Assembly: GCA_036398175.1 (NCBI GenBank)
Contig: DASWHL010000104.1
Coordinates: 6,036-70,035 of the forward strand
Source: JAOTWJ01 sp036398175
GTDB taxonomy: Bacteria > Gemmatimonadota > Gemmatimonadetes > Gemmatimonadales > GWC2-71-9
Length of the DNA: 64,000 nt
Direction: 5' to 3'
Below, in pieces: positions 20,292 through 28,690 of the stretch (its first letter is position 1; the number at the start of each line of letters is the position of its first letter). A model generated the notes under the pieces. It saw nothing but the letters and a program-made list of their open reading frames with translations. It was not told the DNA's origin and ran no database searches. A program made the position numbers and the translations under genes.

Positions 20292-21691
20292 CGGATGTAG
20301 AAGTCGGAGAAGCCCACGCGTCCGTCCCGCTCGAAGAAGACCCGAATGGCGCCGCGCCCGCGCGCGGCGGAAATCAACCGCTCCACGTCCGCCGCGCTCC
20401 CGACGCCGACCTGATTGATCTGCCGGATGACGTCGCCGCGCCGCAGGCCGGTCTGGCGCGCCGTGGTCTCGGGGATCTCGTAGATCAACGCGCCCTGCTC
20501 GCTTCGCACGCCGCGTTCCTGGCGAACGGCCGGCGTCACGGTCACGAGCCGCAGCCCGCCCAGAATGTCCACCTTCTCCGCCGTGGCGGTCGGCAGGTCC
20601 TCGACCAGCAGTCGCACGTCGCGCGCGCGCCCGTCCCGGGCCACCCGGATCAAAATCGTATCGCCCGGGCCGATGTCGAGCTTCACCGCTTCCCAGTCGA
20701 GGAAGGTGCGGAGCGGCCGGCCCCGCGAATCCACGAGCACGTCGCCGCTCCGGATGCCCGCCCGCCAGGCCGGGCTGTGCTCGGCCACGTCGAGCACCGC
20801 CAGACCGCCCCGCTGCTTCCAGCCGCGCATGGCGTCGGCGCCCGCGACATCGAGGCCCACCCAGGCGCGCCGCACCGCGCCGTGCGCGGCAAGCTCGCCG
20901 GCCACCCGCAGGGCGCGCTCGATCGGGATCGCGAACCCGATGCCCTCGGAGCCGCCCGAACGCGAAAGGATGGAGCTGTTGACGCCGACGACCTCGCCCA
21001 GGGCGTTGATCAGCGGCCCGCCGCTGTTGCCGGGGTTGATGGCCGCGTCGGTCTGGATCATGTCCACGTACACGCCGGACTGGTCGCCGGACGGCAGGAG
21101 ATTCCGCCCCACGCCGCTCACCACGCCCGCGGTCACCGTGGGCTCGGCGTTGCCGAACAGGTAGCCGAAGGGGTTCCCGATGGCCACGACCCACTCGCCA
21201 ATCACCAGCGACCGCGCGGACCCGATGGGCGGTGTGGGCAGCCCGTTGCCCTCGATTCGGAGGACCGCGATGTCGGTCAGGGGGTCCTCGCCGAGCAGCG
21301 TGGCGGGGTAGTCGGTGCCGTCCCGCGCCGTCACGACGATCTGCTCGGCCCCCGCCACGACGTGCTGATTGGTGATGACGAGCCCGTCGCCGCTGATCAC
21401 GAACCCCGAGCCCAGGCCTTGCACCGTGCGCTCGAACTCGCGTGGCGCGAAGAACAGGCTCCACATCCCGCCGCCGACCTGCCGCTCCCGGCGCACCACG
21501 TTGACGCTGACGACCGCCGGGGCCACCCGCTCGGACGCGGTGACGATGGCGGTGCGGCGGGAGTCCGCGAGCTGTGCGGACGCGGCCGGCGCCGGATGGG
21601 TGGGTGCCTGCGCGATCGCGGGCGTGGCCTCCCGGGACGCTTCGCCGCAGGCGGCGAGAACCAGGAGACAGGCGGTCCCGAGCTGCCTCAC
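20288..21691 (-). CDS. HtrA/Do-like serine protease, predicted lipoprotein
   Basis: Envelope-quality-control protease of the DegP/HtrA family, 467 aa. MRQLGTACLLVLAACG is a signal peptide with a good lipobox (LAAC, lipidated Cys15), so it is probably membrane-tethered. The trypsin-like triad is H110 (ITNQHVV), D140 (DPLTDIAVL) and S223 (GNSGGPL). Two PDZ domains follow (about 270-365 and 370-460). Start is GTG 21691, overlapping the fsa stop (GTGA). Its placement between fsa and purB means it shares a transcript with purine genes. Confidence 0.93.
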   Translation of the reverse strand: MRQLGTACLLVLAACGEASREATPAIAQAPTHPAPAASAQLADSRRTAIVTASERVAPAVVSVNVVRRERQVGGGMWSLFFAPREFERTVQGLGSGFVISGDGLVITNQHVVAGAEQIVVTARDGTDYPATLLGEDPLTDIAVLRIEGNGLPTPPIGSARSLVIGEWVVAIGNPFGYLFGNAEPTVTAGVVSGVGRNLLPSGDQSGVYVDMIQTDAAINPGNSGGPLINALGEVVGVNSSILSRSGGSEGIGFAIPIERALRVAGELAAHGAVRRAWVGLDVAGADAMRGWKQRGGLAVLDVAEHSPAWRAGIRSGDVLVDSRGRPLRTFLDWEAVKLDIGPGDTILIRVARDGRARDVRLLVEDLPTATAEKVDILGGLRLVTVTPAVRQERGVRSEQGALIYEIPETTARQTGLRRGDVIRQINQVGVGSAADVERLISAARGRGAIRVFFERDGRVGFSDFYIR

Positions 21692-22356
21692 GCCTCGACC
21701 TTGGCCTGCGCCGCGACCTTGGCCCAGTCGTTGAGGAACTGATCCAGGCCGCGGTCCGTGAGCGGATGCAGGAGGAGCTTCCGCAGGACGTCGGTCGGCA
21801 TGGTCGCCACGTCGGCCCCCAGCATGGCCGCTTCGGTGACGTGACGGGGATGCCGGATGGAGGCGGCCAGGATCTCGGTCTCGATCTCGTAGTTGTCGAA
21901 GATCAGGCGCGACTCCCGGATCACTTCCATCCCGTCGTGGCCGATGTCGTCAATCCGGCCGAGAAACGGCGACACGTACGCGGCGCCCGCCTTGGCCGCG
22001 ATGAGGCACTGCGTGGCCGAGAAGCACAGCGTGACGTTCACGCGGATCCCCTCGGCGGCGAGCCGCCGGACGGCGATGAGCCCGTCTTCGATCATGGGGA
22101 TCTTGACCACGATGTTGTCCGCGATCTTGGCCAGCTCCCGCCCCTCCGCGTACATGTTGTCCGTCTGCACGCCCACGACCTCGGCGCTGACCGGGCCGTC
22201 CACCAGCGAGCAGATCTCCTTCAGGATGTCGCGGGGATCCAGCTCGCCCGCCACCTTCGCGACCAGGGTGGGGTTCGTGGTCACACCGTCAATCAGGCCG
22301 GCGCGCGCCGCCCAGCGGATGTCACCGAGGTTCGCGGTATCCAGGAAGAACTGCAT
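21688..22356 (-). CDS. fsa: Transaldolase / fructose-6-phosphate aldolase family protein
   Basis: Small (222-aa) class I aldolase barrel of the TalC/FSA group, most often annotated as transaldolase. MQFFLDTANLGDI, GVTTNPTLVAK, VVKIPM (Schiff-base Lys) and NVTLCFSATQCLIAAKAGA are the diagnostic segments. Whether it is a true transaldolase (pentose phosphate pathway) or a fructose-6-phosphate aldolase cannot be decided from the sequence. It overlaps the truA stop as TGATG. Confidence 0.9.
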   Translation of the reverse strand: MQFFLDTANLGDIRWAARAGLIDGVTTNPTLVAKVAGELDPRDILKEICSLVDGPVSAEVVGVQTDNMYAEGRELAKIADNIVVKIPMIEDGLIAVRRLAAEGIRVNVTLCFSATQCLIAAKAGAAYVSPFLGRIDDIGHDGMEVIRESRLIFDNYEIETEILAASIRHPRHVTEAAMLGADVATMPTDVLRKLLLHPLTDRGLDQFLNDWAKVAAQAKVEA

Positions 22357-23135
22357 CAGTCGTCGTTCCCTTCGAGCTGGAGGTTGTCGTACCGCGCACG
22401 AACGAAGTACAGGCCTTCCGGCGGTGCGGGCGGGCTCGCCTCCCGGTTGTCCGTTTCCGCGAGCAGGCGGCGCAGGTCGCCCGCCGGGCGACGCCCCTGC
22501 GCGATGTCCACGCTGATGCCCACCAGGAACCGGACCATCCGGTGGAGAAAACGGTCCGCCTCGACTTCGAAAATATAGCCCGCCGCCAGCTCCCGCGGCC
22601 GCCAGGTGGCGTGCGCGACGGCGCACCGGTAGTGCGCCTTCGCCTGCCCGACCGTGGAAAAGGCGCGGAAGTCGTGCGTACCCGCGATCTCGATGGCTGC
22701 CCGGGCCAGCAGCTCGGCGTCGAGGCGGTGGCCCAGGGCCCACTCGTACGGGTGCCGAAACGGCGACCGGGATGCCGGATCGCAGCCGATCACGTACCGG
22801 TAGCGCCGGGCCCGGGCGTCCTTGCGCGCGTGGAACCCCTGGGGCGCGGCGCCCACACGGGCCGCCCAGGCGTCTTCCGGCAGCAGCGCGTTCAGGGCGC
22901 GGAGCAGTTCGTCGCTCGCCCACCCGCGTTTCGTCGTGAAGCTGATCACCTGTCCCAGCGCGTGAACGCCGGCGTCCGTGCGTCCGGCCGCGACCGCGCG
23001 CACCGGCGCGCCGTCGAGCCGCTCCAGCGTGGTTTCCACCTCCGCCTGCACCGTGCGGTCGGCCGGCTGACGCTGCCAACCCGCGAAGTCCCGGCCGACA
23101 TACTGAAGGACCGCGTACCACGACTGCTCCAGCAT
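22356..23135 (-). CDS. truA: tRNA pseudouridine(38-40) synthase TruA
   Basis: Converts uridines 38-40 of the tRNA anticodon arm to pseudouridine. 259 aa from ATG 23135. Catalytic Asp lies in AAGRTDAGVHALGQ; YVGRDFAGWQRQP at the start and HRMVRFLVG near the end are conserved. It is the first gene of the sixteen-gene minus-strand run. A TTGTGG-18-TACATT promoter ends six bases before the start codon, so the mRNA is probably leaderless. Confidence 0.95.
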   Translation of the reverse strand: MLEQSWYAVLQYVGRDFAGWQRQPADRTVQAEVETTLERLDGAPVRAVAAGRTDAGVHALGQVISFTTKRGWASDELLRALNALLPEDAWAARVGAAPQGFHARKDARARRYRYVIGCDPASRSPFRHPYEWALGHRLDAELLARAAIEIAGTHDFRAFSTVGQAKAHYRCAVAHATWRPRELAAGYIFEVEADRFLHRMVRFLVGISVDIAQGRRPAGDLRRLLAETDNREASPPAPPEGLYFVRARYDNLQLEGNDD

Positions 23136-23141
23136 GGCGGG

Positions 23142-23171
23142 AATGTACGGGGGGTAGTTCCGTAGCCACAA
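23142..23171 (-). promoter_or_regulatory. truA promoter, leaderless geometry
   Basis: Minus strand: TTGTGG (23171-23166), 18 bp, TACATT (23147-23142), then 6 nt to the ATG at 23135. It would drive the whole truA-to-GNAT gene run. Confidence 0.6.
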
Positions 23172-23192
23172 GTAACACAACAGGTTGCGACG

Positions 23193-23222
23193 TTGACACC
23201 CGGCGGCGGCAGGGGCTACGTT
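23193..23222 (+). promoter_or_regulatory. trpD promoter, leaderless geometry
   Basis: TTGACA (23193-23198), 18 bp, TACGTT (23217-23222), then 7 nt to the trpD ATG at 23230. It is divergent from the truA promoter and about 20 bp from it. Confidence 0.65.
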
Positions 23223-23229
23223 CGGCCGC

Positions 23230-24297
23230 ATGTCCGCCTCCCCCGGGCCCCCGCCCGCCGACGCGCTCGGCGACGCCCTGGCCGTTCTGGCCCAGGGGGG
23301 GCGGCTCACCGAGGCGCAGGTCGCGGCGGCGCTCACGCTCCTCATGCTCGGCGAGGCGTCGCCCGCGCGGGCCGCCGGCCTCCTGATGGCGATGCGCGTG
23401 CAGGGCGAGACGGGGGTCGAGGTGGCCGGCGCCGCGCGGGCACTGCGCGCGGTCATGCGAACGGTGGCCGCCCCCCCCGGCCGGGTCGCGATTGACACGG
23501 CGGGCACGGGCGGCGGACGCGTCGGGACGTTCAACGTGAGCACGGCGGCCGCGTTCATCGCGGCGGCGGCCGGGGCCACGGTGGCCAAGCACGGCAACCG
23601 GTCCTATACCTCGCGCTGCGGGTCGGCGGATGTGCTCGAGGCGCTCGGGATGGACCTGGCGGTCCAGGCCGACCACGCCGAACCGATCCTGCGTGCGGTC
23701 GGCATGGTGTTCCTGTTCGCGCCGGCGTTTCATCCCGCCATGCGGTTCGTGGCGCCCGTCCGGCGCGACCTGTCGGTGCCCACCGTGATGAACCTCGTCG
23801 GGCCGCTCGTCAATCCGGCCGGCGTGCGTCACCAGGTGGTGGGCGTGGCCGACGCCGGCCGCGGCCCGGTGATGGCGGATGCCCTCGCGCGCCTCGGTGC
23901 CGTGCACGCGCTGGTGGTGCATGGGGACGCGGGCCTGGACGAGATCGCGCCGCGCGGTCTCACCCGGGTCTGGGAGGTCCGGAACGGGGCGATCGAGGAA
24001 GGGACCGTGGATCCGTCCGCGCTGGGCGTGACGCCGGTGGACCTCGACCAGCTGCGGGGCGGTGAGCCGGCGGAGAACGCGGCGCGCATCGAGCGCCTGT
24101 TCGAACGGCCGGAGCGGGACCCGGCCGGCCGGGCGGCCGCCGTGCTCAACGGCGCGGCGGCCCTCTACGTGGCGGGCGTCGCCACCTCCCTGGGCGACGG
24201 GGTCGAGCGCGCGTCCGCGGCGTTGACCGGCGGCGGGGCGCGGGCGATGCTGGACGCGCTTCGACGCGCGTCCGCGGGTGCTAATAGCGCCGAATGA
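23230..24297 (+). CDS. trpD: Anthranilate phosphoribosyltransferase
   Basis: Transfers phosphoribose from PRPP to anthranilate in tryptophan synthesis. 355 aa. The PRPP-binding loop GTGGG...TFNVST, KHGNRSYTSRCGSADVLEALG and VPTVMNLVGPLVNPA are conserved. The Asp usually following GTGG is a Gly here. The gene is separated from the rest of the trp genes by lexA on the opposite strand; their 3' ends overlap by 17 bp. Confidence 0.94.
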   Translation: MSASPGPPPADALGDALAVLAQGGRLTEAQVAAALTLLMLGEASPARAAGLLMAMRVQGETGVEVAGAARALRAVMRTVAAPPGRVAIDTAGTGGGRVGTFNVSTAAAFIAAAAGATVAKHGNRSYTSRCGSADVLEALGMDLAVQADHAEPILRAVGMVFLFAPAFHPAMRFVAPVRRDLSVPTVMNLVGPLVNPAGVRHQVVGVADAGRGPVMADALARLGAVHALVVHGDAGLDEIAPRGLTRVWEVRNGAIEEGTVDPSALGVTPVDLDQLRGGEPAENAARIERLFERPERDPAGRAAAVLNGAAALYVAGVATSLGDGVERASAALTGGGARAMLDALRRASAGANSAE

Positions 24298-24889
24298 CGC
24301 CCACGACCACGCCCTGCACGAGCAGGTCGTTTTCGTGGACGCGCAGCGGCTGCATGCGGTCGTTGGAGGGCTGGAGACGCACCCACCCACCGGCTTCCCG
24401 ATAGAGCCGCTTGACCGTGGCCGACGTGCCCTGGACGAGGGCGATGACCATCTGTCCGTTATCGGCGCTCTGGCGGTTGTGGACGACGACGTAGTCGCCG
24501 TCGTCAATGTGGTCGTCAATCATGGACTGGCCGCGCACCTTGAGGGCGTAGCACGAGCCGCGGCGGGGAATGAGGTCGTTCGGGACAGAGATGGTTTCCG
24601 GCTCCGCGATGGCTTCGATGGGCTCGCCCGCGGCCACCAGGCCAAGGAGCGGAAGCTCGGTGGCGCCGGCCTGACCGGGCACCGGCAGCATCTCGATGGC
24701 GCGGCTTTCGTTGTGCGTCCGGCGGATGCATCCCTTGCGCTCGAGATTGGTGAGGTGCTCGTGCACCGTGGCAAGGGAACTGAACGCGAACTCCTCCGCT
24801 ATTTCCTCGAAGGACGGCGCGTATCCGTTGGTCCTGATGTAGTTTTGCAGGTAGTCGAGAATCTGCTTCTGCCGACGGGTCAAGGTCAT
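24281..24889 (-). CDS. lexA: SOS repressor LexA
   Basis: Transcriptional repressor of the DNA-damage response, self-cleaved when RecA is activated. 202 aa. N-terminal winged helix (MTLTRRQKQILDYLQNYI, then SFEEIAEEFAFSSLATVHEHL). Cleavage bond A87-G88 (LVAAGEP), catalytic S122 (RGQSMID) and K160 (ATVKRLY). A leader with GGGAG precedes the ATG. Two direct-repeat operators sit in and just after the promoter at 24934-24962, so it is probably autorepressed. It overlaps the trpD 3' end. Confidence 0.96.
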   Translation of the reverse strand: MTLTRRQKQILDYLQNYIRTNGYAPSFEEIAEEFAFSSLATVHEHLTNLERKGCIRRTHNESRAIEMLPVPGQAGATELPLLGLVAAGEPIEAIAEPETISVPNDLIPRRGSCYALKVRGQSMIDDHIDDGDYVVVHNRQSADNGQMVIALVQGTSATVKRLYREAGGWVRLQPSNDRMQPLRVHENDLLVQGVVVGVIRRY

Positions 24890-24912
24890 GGCCGGCTCCC
24901 AGCAAGCGGACC

Positions 24913-24927
24913 GAACGAATACCGAAC
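24913..24927 (-). promoter_or_regulatory. LexA box 1 (GTTC-N7-GTTC)
   Basis: Perfect direct-repeat SOS box, GTTCGGTATTCGTTC on the minus strand. It lies downstream of the lexA -10, where it would block initiation. The direct-repeat form is the alphaproteobacterial type rather than the E. coli or Bacillus palindromes. Confidence 0.7.
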
Positions 24928-24933
24928 GCCCCG

Positions 24934-24962
24934 AGTATACCCGAACGATACCCGAAACGCAA
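24934..24962 (-). promoter_or_regulatory. lexA promoter
   Basis: Minus strand: TTGCGT (24962-24957), 17 bp, TATACT (24939-24934). The spacer contains one SOS box and the region just downstream of the -10 contains the other. Confidence 0.65.
24943..24957 (-). promoter_or_regulatory. LexA box 2 (TTTC-N7-GTTC)
   Basis: Second direct-repeat box with one mismatch (TTTCGGGTATCGTTC on the minus strand). It fills the spacer between -35 and -10 and is exactly 30 bp from box 1, so both face the same side of the helix. Confidence 0.65.
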
Positions 24963-24969
24963 GAGCGCC

Positions 24970-25791
24970 ATGCCGGTTCTGCGCGATATCCTGGAAGCGA
25001 CCCGCGAGCGCGTTCGGGAGCTGACGCCTCGTCGCGCGGCGCTCGCGCGCGCGGCGGCCGTCGCGCCCGCGGCGCCGCCCTGGGGTGCCGCGTTCGCGGC
25101 CGACGCGGTGGGCGTGATCGCCGAGGTGAAGCGCCGGTCCCCGTCCGCCGGGCCCATCGCGCCCGCGCTCGATCCCGCGCGTCTCGCGCGCGACTACGCC
25201 CGGGGCGGCGCGGCCGCGATCTCGGTGCTCACCGACGCGCCGCATTTCGGCGGGTCGCTTGCGGACCTGGAGGCGGTGCGCCACGCGGTGGCGCTGCCCG
25301 TGCTCCGCAAGGACTTCCTCATTGATCCGCTCCAGCTGCTCGAGGCGCGCGCCGCGGGCGCGAGCGCGGTGCTGTTGATCGTGCGGATCCTGGATCCCGC
25401 CGAGTTGCGCGCGTTGTCGCGACTTGCCCGCGACCTTGGCCTGGCGCGGCTCGTCGAGATCCACTCGCGCGCGGAGCTGGACCGCGCGGTGGAACTGGCT
25501 CCCGAGGCGATCGGCGTGAACAGCCGTGACCTCGACACCCTGCGGGTGGCGCGCGACGCGTCGGGGCCGCTCCTGGCCGAGATTCCCGAGGGGATTCTGG
25601 CCGTGGCGGAATCGGGGATCTCGTCCCGCGCGGACGTGACGCACCTCGCCGCGTCCGGGGCCGACGCGGTGCTCGTCGGCACGGCGGTGGCGCGGGCGGC
25701 GGATCCGGTGGCGGCGGTCGCGGCGCTTGCCGGTGTTCCGCGCGGCGCCCCCGGCGCGATCCGGCCCCGTGCATGGGCCGCCACGTCGTGA
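24970..25791 (+). CDS. trpC: Indole-3-glycerol phosphate synthase
   Basis: Converts carboxyphenylamino-deoxyribulose phosphate to indoleglycerol phosphate. 273-aa TIM barrel. GVIAEVKRRSPSAG, VLRKDFLIDPLQL (catalytic Lys), NSRDL and VAESGISSRADV are conserved. An AAGAG precedes the ATG by four bases. It shares a short intergenic region, including the SOS boxes, with divergent lexA, so damage-dependent effects on this operon are possible but unproven. Confidence 0.95.
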   Translation: MPVLRDILEATRERVRELTPRRAALARAAAVAPAAPPWGAAFAADAVGVIAEVKRRSPSAGPIAPALDPARLARDYARGGAAAISVLTDAPHFGGSLADLEAVRHAVALPVLRKDFLIDPLQLLEARAAGASAVLLIVRILDPAELRALSRLARDLGLARLVEIHSRAELDRAVELAPEAIGVNSRDLDTLRVARDASGPLLAEIPEGILAVAESGISSRADVTHLAASGADAVLVGTAVARAADPVAAVAALAGVPRGAPGAIRPRAWAATS

Positions 25792-26981
25792 GCGCGCCTC
25801 CGCGTGCGGCGGCCGGCCGATTCGGACCGTATGGGGGGCGCTACGTTCCGGAGACCCTGATGGCCGCGCTCGATGAGCTGGCGGCCACGTACGACGCGCT
25901 GGCCCGCGACGCCGGGTTCCAGGCGGAGCTGGACGCGATGCTCGGGGATTACGTGGGGCGGCCGACACCCCTCACGCCGGCCCCGCGATTCTCGGACGCC
26001 GCGGGCTGCCAGGTGCTGCTCAAGCGGGAGGACCTGGCGCACACGGGCGCCCACAAGATCAACAACACGGTGGGCCAGGTCCTGCTCGCCCGCCGCATGG
26101 GGAAGCGCCGCATCATCGCGGAGACCGGGGCGGGACAGCACGGCGTGGCCACGGCCACGGCGTGCGCCCGGTTCGGCCTGGAGTGCGTGGTGTACATGGG
26201 CGCCGAGGACATGGCGCGCCAGGCCTTGAACGTCTACCGTATGGAGTTGATGGGCGCGACCGTGGTGCGCGTGGATTCGGGAACGCGGACGCTCAAGGAC
26301 GCGACCACCGCGGCGCTGCGGGACTGGGTCACCAACGTGGATCGGACGCACTACGTGATTGGATCGGTGGTGGGGCCGGATCCGTTCCCCCGCATGGTGC
26401 GCGACTTCCAGGCCGTGATCGGACGGGAAGCGCGCGCGCAGGTGCTGGCGCACGCCGGCCGGCTGCCCGACGAGGTGGTGGCCTGCGTGGGCGGGGGTTC
26501 CAACGCGATCGGGATCTTCGCGGGGTTCCTGGAGGACGCCGGCGTGCGCCTGGTCGGGGTCGAGGCGGCGGGGGATGGCCTCGCGAGCGGGCGGCACGCG
26601 GCGTCGCTCACCGCCGGACGCCCCGGCGTACTGCATGGCAGCCTGAGCTACCTGCTCCAGGACGAGGACGGGCAGGTGCGGCCCGCTCACTCCATCTCGG
26701 CTGGTCTCGACTATCCGGGGGTGGGTCCCGAGCACGCCCACCTGAAGGATTCGGGCCGGGCCGTGTACGTTTCGGTCACCGATGCGCAGGCACTCGAAGG
26801 CTTCGCCACGCTGGCCCGTCTGGAGGGCATCGTTCCCGCGCTGGAAACGGCGCACGCGGTCGCGTGGATGCAGGAGGCGGCCACGGACCGCGCGGGGACC
26901 GAGCTGATCGTGCTCAACGTGAGCGGCCGGGGCGACAAGGACGTGGCGCACGTGGCCGGGCGCGCGGGAGGCGCCGCGTGA
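25788..26981 (+). CDS. trpB: Tryptophan synthase beta chain
   Basis: PLP enzyme joining indole and serine to tryptophan, in complex with TrpA. 397 aa from GTG 25788, which overlaps the trpC stop as GTGA; an in-frame ATG at 25773 is also possible. The PLP lysine lies in HTGAHKINNTVGQ; ETGAGQHGVA, GGGSNAIG and the C-terminal SGRGDKD are conserved. Two unrelated signalling-type genes separate it from trpA. Confidence 0.96.
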   Translation: MSAPPRAAAGRFGPYGGRYVPETLMAALDELAATYDALARDAGFQAELDAMLGDYVGRPTPLTPAPRFSDAAGCQVLLKREDLAHTGAHKINNTVGQVLLARRMGKRRIIAETGAGQHGVATATACARFGLECVVYMGAEDMARQALNVYRMELMGATVVRVDSGTRTLKDATTAALRDWVTNVDRTHYVIGSVVGPDPFPRMVRDFQAVIGREARAQVLAHAGRLPDEVVACVGGGSNAIGIFAGFLEDAGVRLVGVEAAGDGLASGRHAASLTAGRPGVLHGSLSYLLQDEDGQVRPAHSISAGLDYPGVGPEHAHLKDSGRAVYVSVTDAQALEGFATLARLEGIVPALETAHAVAWMQEAATDRAGTELIVLNVSGRGDKDVAHVAGRAGGAA

Positions 26982-28690
26982 CCGACCCGCGCGCGAGCGA
27001 CGCCCAGGACAGCGGCCTCGAGGTCGAGACCGCCCCGGTCGTCGCGCTGCTCCAGGCCTTCCTCAAGGCGCTCCGCGCGGCCCAGCTCTACCTCCCGAAC
27101 AACCCCGTCTACCAGACGGCCATGGAGAACGTCCGGCGGGCGTTTCCTCCCGTGTGGGAGCTGACGGACGTCCTCAGCCTGGCGGTGCAGGAGACCGATC
27201 TCAAGTGGGAAGGGAACGTGGTGCTGAGCCAGCCGCGCGCCGAGAGCCTGGCGTGGCTGCTGTTCAAGGATGGTGTCCGGTCCATCCGGATCGCCCAGGG
27301 AGGGGAAGACGATGAGCTGGTGCGGCTGCTCCAGAGCATCAACAAGGCCCGGAATCTCCCCCCGGAATCCGAGGACGACCTGCTCACCCTGCTGTGGGAG
27401 CAGGACTTCCAGTTCATCAAGTACGACTACATCGAACCGGCCCGCGACGACCAGCGGCCAATCACGGCGGTCGAGGAGGAGCGGGTCGAAGTCACCCGGG
27501 AAGCGATCGAAGAGGAAGCGGAGGCGGAGCCGGAGCCCGAGCCGGATGCGCGCGTCTCCGCCATCGTCCGGCTCGAGGACTTCGATTCCACCCTCTACTT
27601 CCTCGACGAGCGGGACATCAGCTACCTGCGCACGGAGATTGACCGGGAGTACCAGCAGGACCTCCGGACGAACACGCTCGCGATTCTGTTCGACATCTTC
27701 GAGCTGCAGCCGTTCCCGGCCGTCCGGGCGGAGATCCTCTCGATCGTCGAGAACTTCATTCCGTACCTGCTGGGCACCGGGGACTTCCGCGTGGTGGCGC
27801 AGATCCTCCGGGAGCTGCGCGTGCTGGTGGACCGGGCCCGTGAGCTGCTGCCCGAGCACCGGACCACCCTCCAGGAGCTGCCGGCCCGGCTGTCGGACCC
27901 GGAGGCCATCGGCCAGCTGCTCCAGGCGCTCGACGAGTCCACGACCCTGCCGCCCGAGCAGGAGCTGAGCGACCTGTTTCGCGAGCTGCGCGCGGAGGCG
28001 CTGGAGGCCATCCTCGACTGGATGCCGCGGATGCACGCCGATCCCGTCCGGGAAGTGCTGGGCACGGCGGTGCAGCGCATTGCGGCGGCTCATCCCGACG
28101 CGGTCGCGAAGGCGCTGGGCAGCGACAGCCCCGACGTGGTGCGGGCCACGGTGCGGCTGGCGGGCCGGCTGAAGCTGCCGCCCACGGTGCCGGCCCTGGG
28201 CGGGCTGCTCATCGGCGAGCAACCCGGCGACCTCAAGGTGGCGGTGGTCGAGGCGCTGGCGTCCATCGGGACGCCCACCGCCATGCAGCAGCTGGAGCGC
28301 GCGGTGGAGGACCCGGTCCGGGACGTGCGCGTGGCCGCAGTGCGGATCCTCGGCGCGCGGCGCCACCGGGCGGCGCTGGCGCCGGTGGAGGGGGTCGTGC
28401 TGGGGCGTAACCTGCGGAACGCCGACCTGTCCGAGAAGACCGCGTTCTTCGAGGCGTTCGGGATGCTCGCGGGACCGGAGGGCGTCAAGCAGCTGGTGCC
28501 CCTGCTCCAGACGGGCGGGCTGTTCCGCAAGAAGACCGACCCCGAAATCCGGGCCTGCGCCGCCATGGCGCTCGGCAAGATCGGCACGCCCGAGGCCCGG
28601 GAGGCGCTCCAGACCGCGCTGCAGGACAAGGACCCGCTGGTCCGGAACGCGGCCGGGCGCGCGCTCGAGGGCGGGAAGGAGAGGCCATGA
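26978..28690 (+). CDS. HEAT-repeat protein with N-terminal module shared with the next gene
   Basis: 570-aa protein of unknown function, presumably a cytoplasmic scaffold. Residues about 20-150 (LQAFLKALRAAQLYLPNNP, then LSLAVQETDLKWEGNVVL) resemble the N-terminal module of the following HD-GYP protein. A Glu-rich acidic linker follows (EEEAEAEPEPEPD). The C-terminal 230 residues are HEAT/armadillo repeats (VRATVRLAGRLKLPPTVPAL, VAVVEALASIGTPTAMQQLE, ACAAMALGKIGTPEAREAL). Start GTG 26978 overlaps the trpB stop; the end overlaps the HD-GYP start as ATGA. It is likely to work with the HD-GYP protein rather than in tryptophan synthesis. Confidence 0.8.
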   Translation: MTDPRASDAQDSGLEVETAPVVALLQAFLKALRAAQLYLPNNPVYQTAMENVRRAFPPVWELTDVLSLAVQETDLKWEGNVVLSQPRAESLAWLLFKDGVRSIRIAQGGEDDELVRLLQSINKARNLPPESEDDLLTLLWEQDFQFIKYDYIEPARDDQRPITAVEEERVEVTREAIEEEAEAEPEPEPDARVSAIVRLEDFDSTLYFLDERDISYLRTEIDREYQQDLRTNTLAILFDIFELQPFPAVRAEILSIVENFIPYLLGTGDFRVVAQILRELRVLVDRARELLPEHRTTLQELPARLSDPEAIGQLLQALDESTTLPPEQELSDLFRELRAEALEAILDWMPRMHADPVREVLGTAVQRIAAAHPDAVAKALGSDSPDVVRATVRLAGRLKLPPTVPALGGLLIGEQPGDLKVAVVEALASIGTPTAMQQLERAVEDPVRDVRVAAVRILGARRHRAALAPVEGVVLGRNLRNADLSEKTAFFEAFGMLAGPEGVKQLVPLLQTGGLFRKKTDPEIRACAAMALGKIGTPEAREALQTALQDKDPLVRNAAGRALEGGKERP

